Shown in pieces: positions 9,271 through 17,296 of a stretch of 63,982 nt of DNA. The notes under the pieces are model-generated. The model worked only from the letters and a program-made list of their open reading frames with translations, did no database searches and was not told the DNA's origin. The stretch covers positions 1 through 63,982 of the forward strand of contig JAHIUW010000013.1 in NCBI GenBank assembly GCA_018816865.1. Direction: 5' to 3'. Source of the stretch: Pseudomonadota bacterium (lineage in GTDB: Bacteria; Desulfobacterota; Desulfovibrionia; Desulfovibrionales; Desulfovibrionaceae). Position numbers and translations under genes: made by a program. Every line of letters starts with the position of its first letter. The first letter of the stretch is position 1.

Positions 9271-9828
9271 GTGCTGGTGAGGACCACCGATATCCCCGGC
9301 CTGTATGTCATCAAGCCCAAGGTGTTTGAGGACGGGCGGGGATTCTTCATGGAAAGCTGGAATCAGGGCTTGTTCGAGGCCCAAGGCCTGGCCTACGACT
9401 GGGTCCAGGATAATCATGCCCGGTCCGGGACCCGGGGGGTTCTGCGAGGGTTGCACTTCCAGCGCCCGCCGGCGGCCCAGTCCAAGCTGGTGCGTGTCTC
9501 CAGGGGGGCCGTGTTCGACGTGGTGGTGGACCTGCGCCGTGGCTCGCCGACCTTCGGGCGCTGGCACGCAGAGGAGTTGTCTGCCGAGAACCATCAACAA
9601 CTGCTCATCCCGCGAGGTTTTGCCCATGGCTACAAAACCCTGACCGATGTGGCCGAATTCCAATACAAGGTCGACGCCTACTACGACGCCGGGTGCGACG
9701 CCGGGCTGGCCTGGAACGATCCTGATCTGGGCATCCGCTGGCCTGGGGGCGAGCCTCTGCTGTCCGACAAGGACAGCAACCTGCCACTTCTGAGAGATTT
9801 CGATTCGCCCTTTGTCTATGAGGGCTAA
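9271..9828 (+). CDS. rfbC: dTDP-4-dehydrorhamnose 3,5-epimerase
   Basis: This 185-residue cupin-fold enzyme belongs to the RmlC family, which epimerises C3 and C5 of dTDP-4-keto-6-deoxyglucose in the dTDP-L-rhamnose pathway. Visible landmarks are FEDGRGFFMESW at the start, DNHARSGTRGVLRGLHFQ carrying the catalytic His, the RGSPTFGRW strand, and RGFAHGY. I start it at GTG 9271, which has AGGAGGT 6 nt upstream; the longer frame from 9211 adds residues that do not look like the family. manC follows after 37 bases, so the two are probably cotranscribed for surface polysaccharide synthesis. The other dTDP-rhamnose genes (rmlA, B, D) are not in the window. Confidence 0.93.
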   Translation: MLVRTTDIPGLYVIKPKVFEDGRGFFMESWNQGLFEAQGLAYDWVQDNHARSGTRGVLRGLHFQRPPAAQSKLVRVSRGAVFDVVVDLRRGSPTFGRWHAEELSAENHQQLLIPRGFAHGYKTLTDVAEFQYKVDAYYDAGCDAGLAWNDPDLGIRWPGGEPLLSDKDSNLPLLRDFDSPFVYEG

Positions 9829-9865
9829 CCCGTCCGGCGGGCCGGACTTACCCACAGGAGGAGCC

Positions 9866-11305
9866 ATGAGCGAGGCACAGCAAGCCCCTGGCCGTATCGA
9901 CCATTGCCAGGCCGTGATCCTGGCCGGTGGGTCCGGGACGCGCCTCTGGCCGTACTCCCGGACCCTGCTGCCCAAGCAGCTGTTGGCCCTGATCGGTGAG
10001 ACCACCATGCTCCAGCAGACCGCAAGCCGGTCCATGGAGGTCTTCGGGGTCGAGTCCATCTGGGTGGTGACCAACGAGGAGCAGGTCTTCGAGGTGCGTG
10101 GCCAATTGGCGGCGTTGGACCCGCGCCTGGAGGCACAGGTCCTGGCCGAGCCCGTGGGGCGCAATACCCTGCCCGCCATCCTGCTGGGCATGGACAGGGC
10201 CCTGACTGCCGATTCCGAGGCCCTGGTGGCGGTCTTCCCCTCGGATCATCTGATCCACAAGCCCGATGTCTGGCGCGAGGCCCTGACCCGGGGCGCGGCC
10301 CTGGCGCGCGAGGGCTGGTTCGTGACCTTCGGGGTGGTGCCGGACAAACCCGAGACAGGGTACGGCTACATCAAGCAGGGCAAGCCCCTGGGCGATGACT
10401 GTTTCGAGGTCGGCGCGTTCGTGGAAAAGCCGGATCTGGCCACGGCCGAGGAATTTGTGCGTGGAGGCGATCATTTCTGGAACAGTGGCATGTTCGTGTT
10501 CAACGTGGCCGCGTTCGTGGCCGCAGTGGAGCAGCACCAGCCCGAGTTGGCCGCCTGGTGGCATGGGCGGAGCGAGCAGAGCCTGATGGATGGCTATACC
10601 CAGCTTCCGAACATCTCCGTGGACTACGGCATCATGGAAAAGGTCGGCCGCCAGGCCGTGGTCAAGGCCGATTTCGGCTGGGACGATCTGGGCAGTTGGG
10701 AGGCCCTGCATCGCCTGGGCGAGAAGGACGAGCGCGGTAACGTGGTCCAAGGCGACGTGCTGGACATGGATTGCGAGGACTGCCTGCTTTTTTCGCGCGG
10801 GGGCAAGCTGGCCGCCGTGGAATTGAAGGGCATGATCGTTGTCCAGACCCGCGATGCCACATTGATCTGTCCCGTGGACAAGGTGCAGCGCGTCAAGGAT
10901 GTGGTCAGCCGCCTGAAGGGCGAGGGCAGCTCCCTGGTGGAGGCCCATGTGACGGTGTATCGCCCCTGGGGCAGCTACACCGTGCTGGAGGATGGGCCGC
11001 ACTACAAAATCAAGCGCATCGTCGTCAAACCGGGCGCGCGCCTGTCCCTGCAGAAACACCACCACCGCAGCGAGCACTGGGTGGTCATCAGCGGCACGGC
11101 CGAGGTCCGGGTGGGCGAGCAGGAGCTCCTGCTCTACGAGAACCAGTCGGTGGATATCCCCAAGACGTCCCTGCACCGCCTGGGAAATCCGGGGCACGTA
11201 CCGGTGGAGATCATCGAGATCCAGTCGGGCCCGTATCTGGAAGAGGACGACATCGTGCGCTACGACGATGTCTACGGACGGATTTCACCAGGGGACGGGC
11301 AGTAG
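9866..11305 (+). CDS. manC: Mannose-1-phosphate guanylyltransferase / mannose-6-phosphate isomerase
   Basis: The bifunctional type II enzyme has 479 residues. Residues 15-290 form the nucleotidyltransferase with the signature GGSGTRLWP (21-29) and PKQLL, making GDP-mannose from mannose-1-phosphate and GTP. The C-terminal cupin (about 360-470) carries the phosphomannose isomerase metal histidines in SLQKHHHRSEHW and the KIKRIVVKPG strand. The ATG at 9866 follows AGGAGGAG; an ORF start at 9812 is too close to the end of rfbC to be sensible. GDP-mannose feeds lipopolysaccharide or capsule. No terminator is obvious in the 300 bases after the stop. Confidence 0.95.
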   Translation: MSEAQQAPGRIDHCQAVILAGGSGTRLWPYSRTLLPKQLLALIGETTMLQQTASRSMEVFGVESIWVVTNEEQVFEVRGQLAALDPRLEAQVLAEPVGRNTLPAILLGMDRALTADSEALVAVFPSDHLIHKPDVWREALTRGAALAREGWFVTFGVVPDKPETGYGYIKQGKPLGDDCFEVGAFVEKPDLATAEEFVRGGDHFWNSGMFVFNVAAFVAAVEQHQPELAAWWHGRSEQSLMDGYTQLPNISVDYGIMEKVGRQAVVKADFGWDDLGSWEALHRLGEKDERGNVVQGDVLDMDCEDCLLFSRGGKLAAVELKGMIVVQTRDATLICPVDKVQRVKDVVSRLKGEGSSLVEAHVTVYRPWGSYTVLEDGPHYKIKRIVVKPGARLSLQKHHHRSEHWVVISGTAEVRVGEQELLLYENQSVDIPKTSLHRLGNPGHVPVEIIEIQSGPYLEEDDIVRYDDVYGRISPGDGQ

Positions 11306-11391
11306 CCTCTTTGGTTTTTCAGTGAGCTATTTACCCCGCTTAGGGAGGTGAAAAGCGGCTCCTGAAACCTCGTGAATTTTTTCATTAAGCC

Positions 11392-11420
11392 TTGACACGC
11401 TTGAGCTGTCATGCATAGAA
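11392..11420 (+). promoter_or_regulatory. Candidate promoter of the qrc operon
   Basis: A perfect TTGACA (11392-11397) is followed 16-17 bases later by CATAGA/ATAGAA, a poor -10, with a TG just before it. Start of transcription here would give a leader of about 190 bases before qrcA. The rest of the 11306-11615 gap shows no gene and no clear hairpin. Confidence 0.35.
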
Positions 11421-11615
11421 CCAAGCGGTCTCTCTGGTGGGATTTTATTACAATTTTCCCCGCCTGGGTGCCCCCTCCAGCGGCCTGAGACCAGCAGGAG
11501 ACGATGTGTTTTAGGGGGGTTAAGGCAGGGCTGGAAGCCTTTGCCAGGGTGGGATGCCGGGCCACGGGTCCGGCTAGGATAGTCCTTTCACCTTTTACGG
11601 ATGAGGCGAGAGCAT

Positions 11616-12218
11616 ATGGTGAAGAAAGCATCGAGCAGTGGAGGAGCGTTGCCCTTCTTCGTTGGTTTTGTGGTGATGCTCTTCGTGGGCTGGTGGGTAT
11701 TCCCCCAGGCGTTGTTCAGCAAAGCTGAGCAGCCCGTCCGCTTCAGCCACGTGATTCACGTGGAAGACGGCGGAATGGCATGCGAAGACTGCCACTATTT
11801 CAACGAGGACGGATCATTCAGCGGAATCCCCAGGACGGCGGCGTGCGCCGAATGTCACGCTGATGTGATGGGCGAGGACCCGGCTGAGGAACAGTTCGTG
11901 AGCGAGTATGTGAACGACGAGAAGGAAGTTGAATGGCTCACTTACCAGGATCAGCCCGACAACGTGTTTTTCTCCCACGCCGCACACAAGGATAAGGACT
12001 GTACCACTTGTCACCCTGACATGGCGAAGAGCGATACACCGCCGACCCATTATAAGAACATCCTCACGGGATATTCCAATGGCGGCTACAAAATTGTGTT
12101 TGGTAGAGGTGTCGGCGTGGACCCGGCTTATAGTCGCGGTACCATGAAGATGTGGGAATGCGAGCGCTGCCACGCCGAGAACGGCCAAAGCAACGCCTGC
12201 TACGTTTGTCATCGATAG
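11616..12218 (+). CDS. qrcA: Qrc complex multihaem cytochrome c subunit
   Basis: This 200-residue subunit has one N-terminal membrane anchor (FFVGFVVMLFVGWWVF), leaving the rest in the periplasm. I count five c-type haem sites: CEDCH, CAECH, CTTCH, CERCH and CYVCH, with several extra His for axial ligation (FSHVIH, FSHAAHK). From the literature, QrcA receives electrons from periplasmic type I cytochrome c3 and is described as hexahaem; I could not identify a sixth canonical motif. I chose the ATG at 11616, with GAGGCGAG upstream, over the ORF start at 11601. It is the first gene of a four-gene operon in the standard order A-B-C-D. Confidence 0.93.
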   Translation: MVKKASSSGGALPFFVGFVVMLFVGWWVFPQALFSKAEQPVRFSHVIHVEDGGMACEDCHYFNEDGSFSGIPRTAACAECHADVMGEDPAEEQFVSEYVNDEKEVEWLTYQDQPDNVFFSHAAHKDKDCTTCHPDMAKSDTPPTHYKNILTGYSNGGYKIVFGRGVGVDPAYSRGTMKMWECERCHAENGQSNACYVCHR

Positions 12219-12232
12219 GAAGGCTGGCGCAT

Positions 12233-14278
12233 ATGAACAGAAGAACTTTTCTGACCTTCTCCGCAGGCGCCACGGCGGGATTGATGATCACTCCCATTCC
12301 GTGGAAACTGACGGACGATGCCTCCATTTGGACCCAGAATTGGCAGTGGAACCCCAAGGTTCCCAAACGGGCCATCTACTTTGCTGAGATGGCTTCGAAA
12401 CTCGATCCCTCCGGTTCGGGTGTGAAGATCGCCGTGGTCAATGGCAACGCCGTGGGCGTGGCCGGCAACGTCGATCATCCCCTGGGCAAGGGTGCCGTCT
12501 CCACCATGGCCGCCGCCGAGGTCGGGTTGCTTCACAGCCCCGCCCGCGTGCGTCAGCCCATGCTGAAGACCCAGACCGGGTTCAAGACCATTTCCTGGGA
12601 AGAGGCCGAAACCATTCTGACCGGAAAACTCACCGAAGCTCGTGGCGATGTCGCCATGGTCAGCGGCGATGACACCGGGTCCGCCAACGAGATCTTTGCC
12701 GCCTTGGTGAACGGTCTTCACGGCTCCTACTACATGATGCCTGGCGAGACCCAGAGCGCCCACAAGGCCCTTGAGCTGATGGGCAGCGAAGGGCGCATCG
12801 CCTATGACATCGAGAACGCAGACTACGTGCTGTTCCTGGGCGCCGACGCCCTGGAGTCCTCTGGGACTTCCGTGCGTAACGCCCGGGTGTTCTCCGAGAC
12901 CCATCCCACCGGCAAGGCCGCCACGGCCAAGTATGTCTACGCCGGTCCGGTGATGAACAACACCGCCGTGGTCTGTGACCAGTGGATTCAGGCCAAGCCC
13001 GGCGCAGCCGCGACCGTTGCCCTGGGTCTGTCCCGTATCCTCATGGAAAATGGCGCTTCGGCCGACGCCAAGGGTTTTGCCTCCTTCAAGCAGGATGTGG
13101 CCCAAGGCTACGCCCCTGCCCATGTGGAACGCGAGACCGGTGTGCGTGCCGATGTGCTGCAGAAGATCGCCCGCGAACTGGCTGCCGCCAAACGGCCGCT
13201 GGTCATCGCCGGTTCCGAGTTCGGCCAGGGTGCCGGCGCCCGCGCGCTGATGGCCTCCCTGGGCCTGAATATGCTGCTGGGCCAGATGGGCCAGAGCGTG
13301 AAGATCGTCCCCGGCGCCCCTGCCGTGGTCAAGGGTTCGGGCTCCGAGTCCGAGCGCTATGCCGCCGATGTGGTGCCCTTCCTGAAGGGTGTGGCCGAAG
13401 GCCGTGTGAACGCCAGCGTGCTCATGGTCTACGACGCCAACCCCGCTTACGGTCTGCCGCAGGCCGAGGCCATGGCCCGCGCCATGGACAAGGCAGCCTT
13501 CACGGTGTCCTTCAGCTCCTTCATGGACGAGACCGCCGAACGCGCCAACCTGATCATGCCCAACAGCATGACCGCTGAGCGCTATGACGATCTCTACACT
13601 CCGTATGGAGCCGGTTGCGCCACTTACAGCGTGAATAAGCCGCTGGTGAAGTCCGCGTTTAACACGCGCACCATCGCCGACGTGATGCTCTCCGTAGCCT
13701 CCCGTCTGGGCATGGACCTGGGGTACGCGTCCTTCAAGGATGTGCTCAAGGCCAAGTCCGTTGCTCTGGGCGCTTCCTGGGGCTCGTTGCGTCAAGGCAA
13801 GGCCTGGACCTCTGCCTCCACCTCCGGTGCGAAGTTGAACCTGGCCGTCTGTGCCACTCCGGCAGTCGGCGCCTTTGCCCAGGGCAGTCTGGCCCTGGCT
13901 CCCGTGGTTAAGCACCACCTCGGTACCGCCACCATCGCCATGCCGCCTCACAGCGCCGGAACGGTTCGCACCAGCGAACTCGACGGTGTGCAGAGCGTGG
14001 TGCAGATGAATGCCAAGACCGCCCGCATGAGCGGCGTCAAGGCCGGCGAGACCGTCAAGCTGGTGGGCCCTGGTGGTGAAATGACCGCCAAGGTGCATGT
14101 CTCCGAGAAGGTGATGACCGGTGTGGTCGCCGCTTCCCTCGGGTTCGGGCACACCGCGTGGGACGGCTTCAGCAAGGGCGTGGGTGAGAACGCCTTCAAG
14201 CTGCTTGCTGCGGCAGATGATCCCGAGACCGGCCTCTCCGTCTGGTCCGCCAACCGGGTGACCATTGCCACCGCATAA
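12233..14278 (+). CDS. qrcB: Qrc complex molybdopterin-oxidoreductase-like subunit
   Basis: The 681-residue product belongs to the molybdopterin oxidoreductase superfamily. It opens with a Tat-type signal (NRRTFLTF then a hydrophobic stretch), directing folded export with its partners. No N-terminal Cys cluster motif and no obvious Mo-ligating Cys/Ser/Sec are seen, fitting reports that QrcB has lost the molybdenum cofactor and is structural. The ADALESSGTSVRN and YDANPAYGLP regions are typical of the fold. The start at 12233 has GGAAGG upstream and follows the qrcA stop by 14 bases; the longer frame from 12152 overlaps qrcA. Confidence 0.93.
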   Translation: MNRRTFLTFSAGATAGLMITPIPWKLTDDASIWTQNWQWNPKVPKRAIYFAEMASKLDPSGSGVKIAVVNGNAVGVAGNVDHPLGKGAVSTMAAAEVGLLHSPARVRQPMLKTQTGFKTISWEEAETILTGKLTEARGDVAMVSGDDTGSANEIFAALVNGLHGSYYMMPGETQSAHKALELMGSEGRIAYDIENADYVLFLGADALESSGTSVRNARVFSETHPTGKAATAKYVYAGPVMNNTAVVCDQWIQAKPGAAATVALGLSRILMENGASADAKGFASFKQDVAQGYAPAHVERETGVRADVLQKIARELAAAKRPLVIAGSEFGQGAGARALMASLGLNMLLGQMGQSVKIVPGAPAVVKGSGSESERYAADVVPFLKGVAEGRVNASVLMVYDANPAYGLPQAEAMARAMDKAAFTVSFSSFMDETAERANLIMPNSMTAERYDDLYTPYGAGCATYSVNKPLVKSAFNTRTIADVMLSVASRLGMDLGYASFKDVLKAKSVALGASWGSLRQGKAWTSASTSGAKLNLAVCATPAVGAFAQGSLALAPVVKHHLGTATIAMPPHSAGTVRTSELDGVQSVVQMNAKTARMSGVKAGETVKLVGPGGEMTAKVHVSEKVMTGVVAASLGFGHTAWDGFSKGVGENAFKLLAAADDPETGLSVWSANRVTIATA

Positions 14279-14292
14279 GAGAGGAAGGAATC

Positions 14293-15117
14293 ATGGCTGG
14301 ATTTAAGGAATTCAATATCCGCTGGAGCATGGTTGTCGATATCGACAAATGCACCGGTTGCGGCGCCTGCATGACGGCCTGCAACAAGGAAAATAATATC
14401 GCGCCCCAGGAAGAGGCCAAGACTCGTCTTGAGAGCAAGGGTTTCCCGACGCGCTTCAAGAAGATCGAGTGGCTGACAATCTATGAACTGTCCAACGGCA
14501 AGCAGGGCGGCGACCATGATACCGCATTCCTGCCCCGGCCGTGCATGCAGTGCGGCTTGCCTTCGTGCGTGTCCGTCTGCCCGGCCATTGCCACCGACAA
14601 AAACGAGGAAGGCGGCATCGTCAGCCAGATCTATCCGCGCTGCTTCGGCTGCCGGTACTGCATGGCTTCGTGCCCCTACCATGCCCGTGTGTTCAACTGG
14701 GATCAGCCCATCTTCCCCGAAGGGATGGAGAAACAGCTGACCCCCAACGTCTCCGTACGTTCCCGCGGTGTGGTTGAGAAGTGCAACTTCTGCCACCATC
14801 GCATGATGTACGCCAAGGACGCCGCCCGCGTGGCTGGCGAGGATCCGGAGAAACTGGCTGACGGCGCCTACATGCCTGCATGCGCTGAAGCCTGTCCCAC
14901 CGGGGCCATCTCCTTTGGTGACGTGAAGAACCCCGAGCATGCGGTGCACGAGCTCATCAAGAGCCCGAACGCCTTCCGCCTGCTGGAGCGCCTGGGAACA
15001 GATCCCCAGGTCTACTACGTCAGCACGCGCGACTGGGTTCGCAAACAGGGCGACAACTACCTGGAATCCGAAGGCGGCGTGGCAGGCGGTAACAATGGAG
15101 GTGCCCATCATGGATAG
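14293..15117 (+). CDS. qrcC: Qrc complex iron-sulfur subunit
   Basis: A 274-residue, DmsB/NrfC-like ferredoxin subunit. Cys motifs are seen in order: CTGCGACMTAC (near residue 20), CMQCGLPSCVSVC (near 85), CFGCRYCMASC (near 118), and CNFCHHR with CAEACP (about 161 and 196). These can hold four clusters, which would carry electrons from the haems of QrcA towards the quinone site on QrcD. No signal peptide is present, consistent with piggy-back Tat export on QrcB. It follows qrcB by 14 bases and overlaps qrcD by 8 bases, indicating coupled translation. Confidence 0.95.
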   Translation: MAGFKEFNIRWSMVVDIDKCTGCGACMTACNKENNIAPQEEAKTRLESKGFPTRFKKIEWLTIYELSNGKQGGDHDTAFLPRPCMQCGLPSCVSVCPAIATDKNEEGGIVSQIYPRCFGCRYCMASCPYHARVFNWDQPIFPEGMEKQLTPNVSVRSRGVVEKCNFCHHRMMYAKDAARVAGEDPEKLADGAYMPACAEACPTGAISFGDVKNPEHAVHELIKSPNAFRLLERLGTDPQVYYVSTRDWVRKQGDNYLESEGGVAGGNNGGAHHG

Positions 15118-16411
15118 AGCTCTCTGGCCCGAGGGTGTCGAGCGCTGCTCGTTCGGCAAATTCCTGCTGTGGCTCGGTTTCATCGGCATCTTCCTCGCCG
15201 CTGGCGCGTATGAAGCTGTCATGATCCTGCTTCCCGACGGTCTGGCGCGTACCGCGCTGGACAACTACTTCGGGTTCGGCCTGTGGATCACCTTCGACCT
15301 GGGCATCATCGCCCTGGGCGCAGGTGCCTTCTTCACCGGACTCTTGAAGTACATCCTGGATATCAAGGAGCTGGAGAAGATCGTCAACCTGACGGTCATC
15401 GTCGGTTTTATCTGTTACTCCGGTGCTATGCTCGTCCTGGCGTTGGACGTGGGCCAGCCGCTGCGCTCCTGGTTCGGCTTCTGGCATCCCAACGTTCACT
15501 CCATGCTGACAGAGGTGATGTTCTGCATCTCCTGCTATCTCATGGTGCTGATCCTGGAGTTCATCCCGAACATCCTGGAAAACCGCCAGCTGAACAAGAT
15601 CCCGATCCTGCACAACATCGCGCACAACTTCCATTACGTGATGCCGCTGATCGCCGGTCTTGGCGCGTTCCTGTCCACGTTCCACCAGGGTTCCCTGGGA
15701 GGCATGTACGGCGTGCTCTTCGCTCGTCCCTACATCCTGCGTGACGGGTTCTTCATCTGGCCCTGGACGTTCTTCCTGTTCGTCATCTCCGCTGTGGCCT
15801 CCGGCCCCTGCTTCTCTGTCCTGGTCGTGAAGTTCATGGAACTGATCACCGGCAAGGAACTGGTGGACTTCAAGGTCAAGAAGCTGATGTGCCGCATCGG
15901 CGGAACCATGCTGGCCCTGTATCTGTTCTTCAAGTTCCTGGACACCTGGGCCTGGGCCACCGACGTGCTGCCCCGTTCCGGACTGACCTGGGACCAGATG
16001 TTCAATGATGCACTGGGCTATGGCGAGTGGCTGCTGTGGGCCGAGTTGTTCTTGTGTGGCGTCATCCCGGCGATCCTGCTGCTGACCCCGCGCTTCCGCA
16101 ACATCCCCGGTCTGCTGTACCTCGGTGCCATCCTGAACTGCACGGGCATCGTCATCAACAGATACGTGTTCACTGTCCAAGCGCTGGCCATCCCGGTCAT
16201 GCCCTTTGATGAGTGGTACTCGTATACCCCGAACTGGGCCGAGTGGGGCCCGTCCATCATGATTATCGCGTATGGCTTCCTGATCCTGTCTCTGGCCTAT
16301 CGCTATCTGCCGGTGTTTCCTCAGGAAACCCAGCTGAACCCCATCAGCGCCCCTGCTGCCCCGGCCCCGGTCGAGCCGCAGGACGTTGAAGGCGAACCCG
16401 AGACCGCATAA
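15110..16411 (+). CDS. qrcD: Qrc complex NrfD/PsrC-type membrane subunit
   Basis: This 433-residue protein is highly hydrophobic with about ten membrane helices, as in the NrfD/PsrC family that holds the menaquinone site. Examples are FGKFLLWLGFIGIFLAAGAY near the start and MIIAYGFLILSLAYRYLPV at the end, before a Pro-Ala rich tail. It reduces menaquinone with electrons from QrcA-C, and Qrc has been reported to be electrogenic. The ATG at 15110 lies inside the last codons of qrcC and has GGAGGTG upstream; the frame extends further back only inside qrcC. A strong terminator closes the operon. Confidence 0.93.
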   Translation: MDRALWPEGVERCSFGKFLLWLGFIGIFLAAGAYEAVMILLPDGLARTALDNYFGFGLWITFDLGIIALGAGAFFTGLLKYILDIKELEKIVNLTVIVGFICYSGAMLVLALDVGQPLRSWFGFWHPNVHSMLTEVMFCISCYLMVLILEFIPNILENRQLNKIPILHNIAHNFHYVMPLIAGLGAFLSTFHQGSLGGMYGVLFARPYILRDGFFIWPWTFFLFVISAVASGPCFSVLVVKFMELITGKELVDFKVKKLMCRIGGTMLALYLFFKFLDTWAWATDVLPRSGLTWDQMFNDALGYGEWLLWAELFLCGVIPAILLLTPRFRNIPGLLYLGAILNCTGIVINRYVFTVQALAIPVMPFDEWYSYTPNWAEWGPSIMIIAYGFLILSLAYRYLPVFPQETQLNPISAPAAPAPVEPQDVEGEPETA

Positions 16412-16435
16412 TCCACCCACCTATGCTCTCATCCT

Positions 16436-16466
16436 GGCCCGGCTGGTTTTCCAGCCGGGCCTTTTT
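16436..16466 (+). terminator. Terminator of the qrc operon
   Basis: GGCCCGGCTGG (16436-16446) pairs perfectly with CCAGCCGGGCC (16451-16461) around TTTT, followed by TTTTTC. It is 25 bases after the qrcD stop. Confidence 0.95.
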
Positions 16467-16549
16467 CTTGTTGGTCAGCACCTGTGCAAGGGAACAGGGT
16501 TCTGAAATCTCACGCCTTGCAACCAGATCGTCTTAGTTGTGGGCAGGGG

Positions 16550-16589
16550 TTGACCCCTGGCTGCTCATCGTATATCGTCGATTTACGAT
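16550..16589 (+). promoter_or_regulatory. Candidate promoter and ArsR-type operator upstream of hgcAB
   Basis: TTGACC (16550-16555) and TATCGT (16573-16578) are 17 bases apart and could be -35 and -10 boxes. Overlapping the -10 is an inverted repeat, ATCGTA (16567-16572) and TACGAT (16584-16589) with an 11-nt spacer, and ATCGT also recurs directly at 16574-16578. An ArsR-family protein is encoded next, so autoregulation of the arsR-hgcAB unit is the natural inference. Confidence 0.5.
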
Positions 16590-16635
16590 TAAGGCCTGCT
16601 TGTAAGTTTCGTTGTGCGAACCTGGGGAGTTGGGA

Positions 16636-17049
16636 GTGGAAGCGAGAGAAGACAATCCAGACGACTGTTGCCGTGGCACTGTTGTGAATCTTTCTGGAGC
16701 AGATCGCCCTGGTGCCGATATCTCTGGCGCAGATAGCCCTGGCACAGACGGGGCTGCTTCCGGCTACCCGGGCAGACAACAGGCCGGCGACGGACAGCTG
16801 GCTGCGCTGTGCAAGGCCCTGGGGCATCCGGCGCGGCTGGCCATCGTGCGCCATCTGCGGGGTGTGGAGGGCTGTGTCTGCGGGCGCATCGTGGAGGTGC
16901 TGCCCCTGGCCCAGTCCACGGTCAGCCAGCACCTGAAGGTGCTTCGGGACTGCGGGTTGGTGCGGGGCCGTATCGACGGGCCATGCACCTGCTATTGCCT
17001 TGACCTGGACGTGCTGCAACGATTCAAGGATCAATTGGCCGGGCTGTGA
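16636..17049 (+). CDS. ArsR-family metalloregulator upstream of hgcAB
   Basis: A winged-helix ArsR/SmtB repressor of about 137 residues. The HTH region reads LAQSTVSQHLKVLRDCGLV, preceded by the family metal-site motif as CVC (residues 80-82, compare ELCVCDL). Extra cysteines occur as a CC pair near residue 11 and as CTCYC in the wing, giving an unusually thiol-rich sensor. Residues 15-60 are a low-complexity Gly/Ala/Asp linker. Start is uncertain: GTG 16636 has GGGGAG 6 nt upstream, TTG 16612 is in the same frame. By analogy with other methylators, where an arsR-like gene precedes hgcAB, it probably controls them in response to arsenic or another thiophilic metal. It is 49 bases from the next frame, with no terminator between. 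Confidence 0.85.
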   Translation: MEAREDNPDDCCRGTVVNLSGADRPGADISGADSPGTDGAASGYPGRQQAGDGQLAALCKALGHPARLAIVRHLRGVEGCVCGRIVEVLPLAQSTVSQHLKVLRDCGLVRGRIDGPCTCYCLDLDVLQRFKDQLAGL

Positions 17050-17098
17050 TGGCCCTGACGGATGGAGAGGAAATGACAGTCTTGAAGATGGAGTGCGA

Positions 17099-17266
17099 AT
17101 GACTGGCTTGAATGATCTGCGCGGGACCCCGGCGGCGGGCTGCGCCTGCGGCGGGACCTGCCAAGAGCCAACCGATACTGAACAGGCTCCGACTCCGGGC
17201 CAGTCCTCGGGCCAGACGTTGGGTCTGTCCCCATCGCAGCAATTGGTCGAGCAGGGGCCGTGTTGA
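17099..17266 (+). CDS. Cysteine-containing ORF in frame with hgcA, ended by a single TGA
   Basis: A 55-codon frame with GGAG 5 nt before its ATG. The product has cysteines in an AAGCACGGTC segment and ends Gln-Gly-Pro-Cys. Its stop, TGA at 17264-17266, is in the same frame as hgcA, whose usual start (GTG 17279) comes 12 bases later with no other stop between. Codon usage is like its neighbours. As I recall, HgcA proteins often begin with a variable Pro-rich region containing a Cys-Cys pair before the conserved core, which is what this ORF plus read-through of the TGA would give, with the second Cys replaced. It is either the true N-terminus of a selenocysteine HgcA, the severed N-terminus of a mutated one, or a separate leader peptide. 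Confidence 0.6.
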   Translation: MTGLNDLRGTPAAGCACGGTCQEPTDTEQAPTPGQSSGQTLGLSPSQQLVEQGPC

Positions 17267-17296
17267 GGCCCACAGACCGTGTCCGGGTTCGGACGC
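17264..17296 (+). promoter_or_regulatory. In-frame TGA with bSECIS-like stem-loop
   Basis: TGA at 17264-17266 is followed by a hairpin, GTGTCCG (17279-17285), loop GGTT (17286-17289), CGGACGC (17290-17296), 7 bp with one U.G pair. The loop begins 19 nt after the TGA and starts with G, fitting the bacterial SECIS geometry I remember (apical loop about 16-37 nt downstream, a G in its first two bases; the E. coli fdhF loop AGGUCU begins 17 nt downstream). No bulged U is evident. The match could be chance in GC-rich DNA. Confidence 0.4.

Noticed and set aside
12209-14152. 647-codon open frame antisense to qrcB
   Set aside because: It is Gly/His-rich with no family features and exists because of high GC at third positions of qrcB.
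17279-17296. Reading the hairpin after the TGA as a terminator
   Set aside because: No T-tract follows and the conserved hgcA coding region runs through it.
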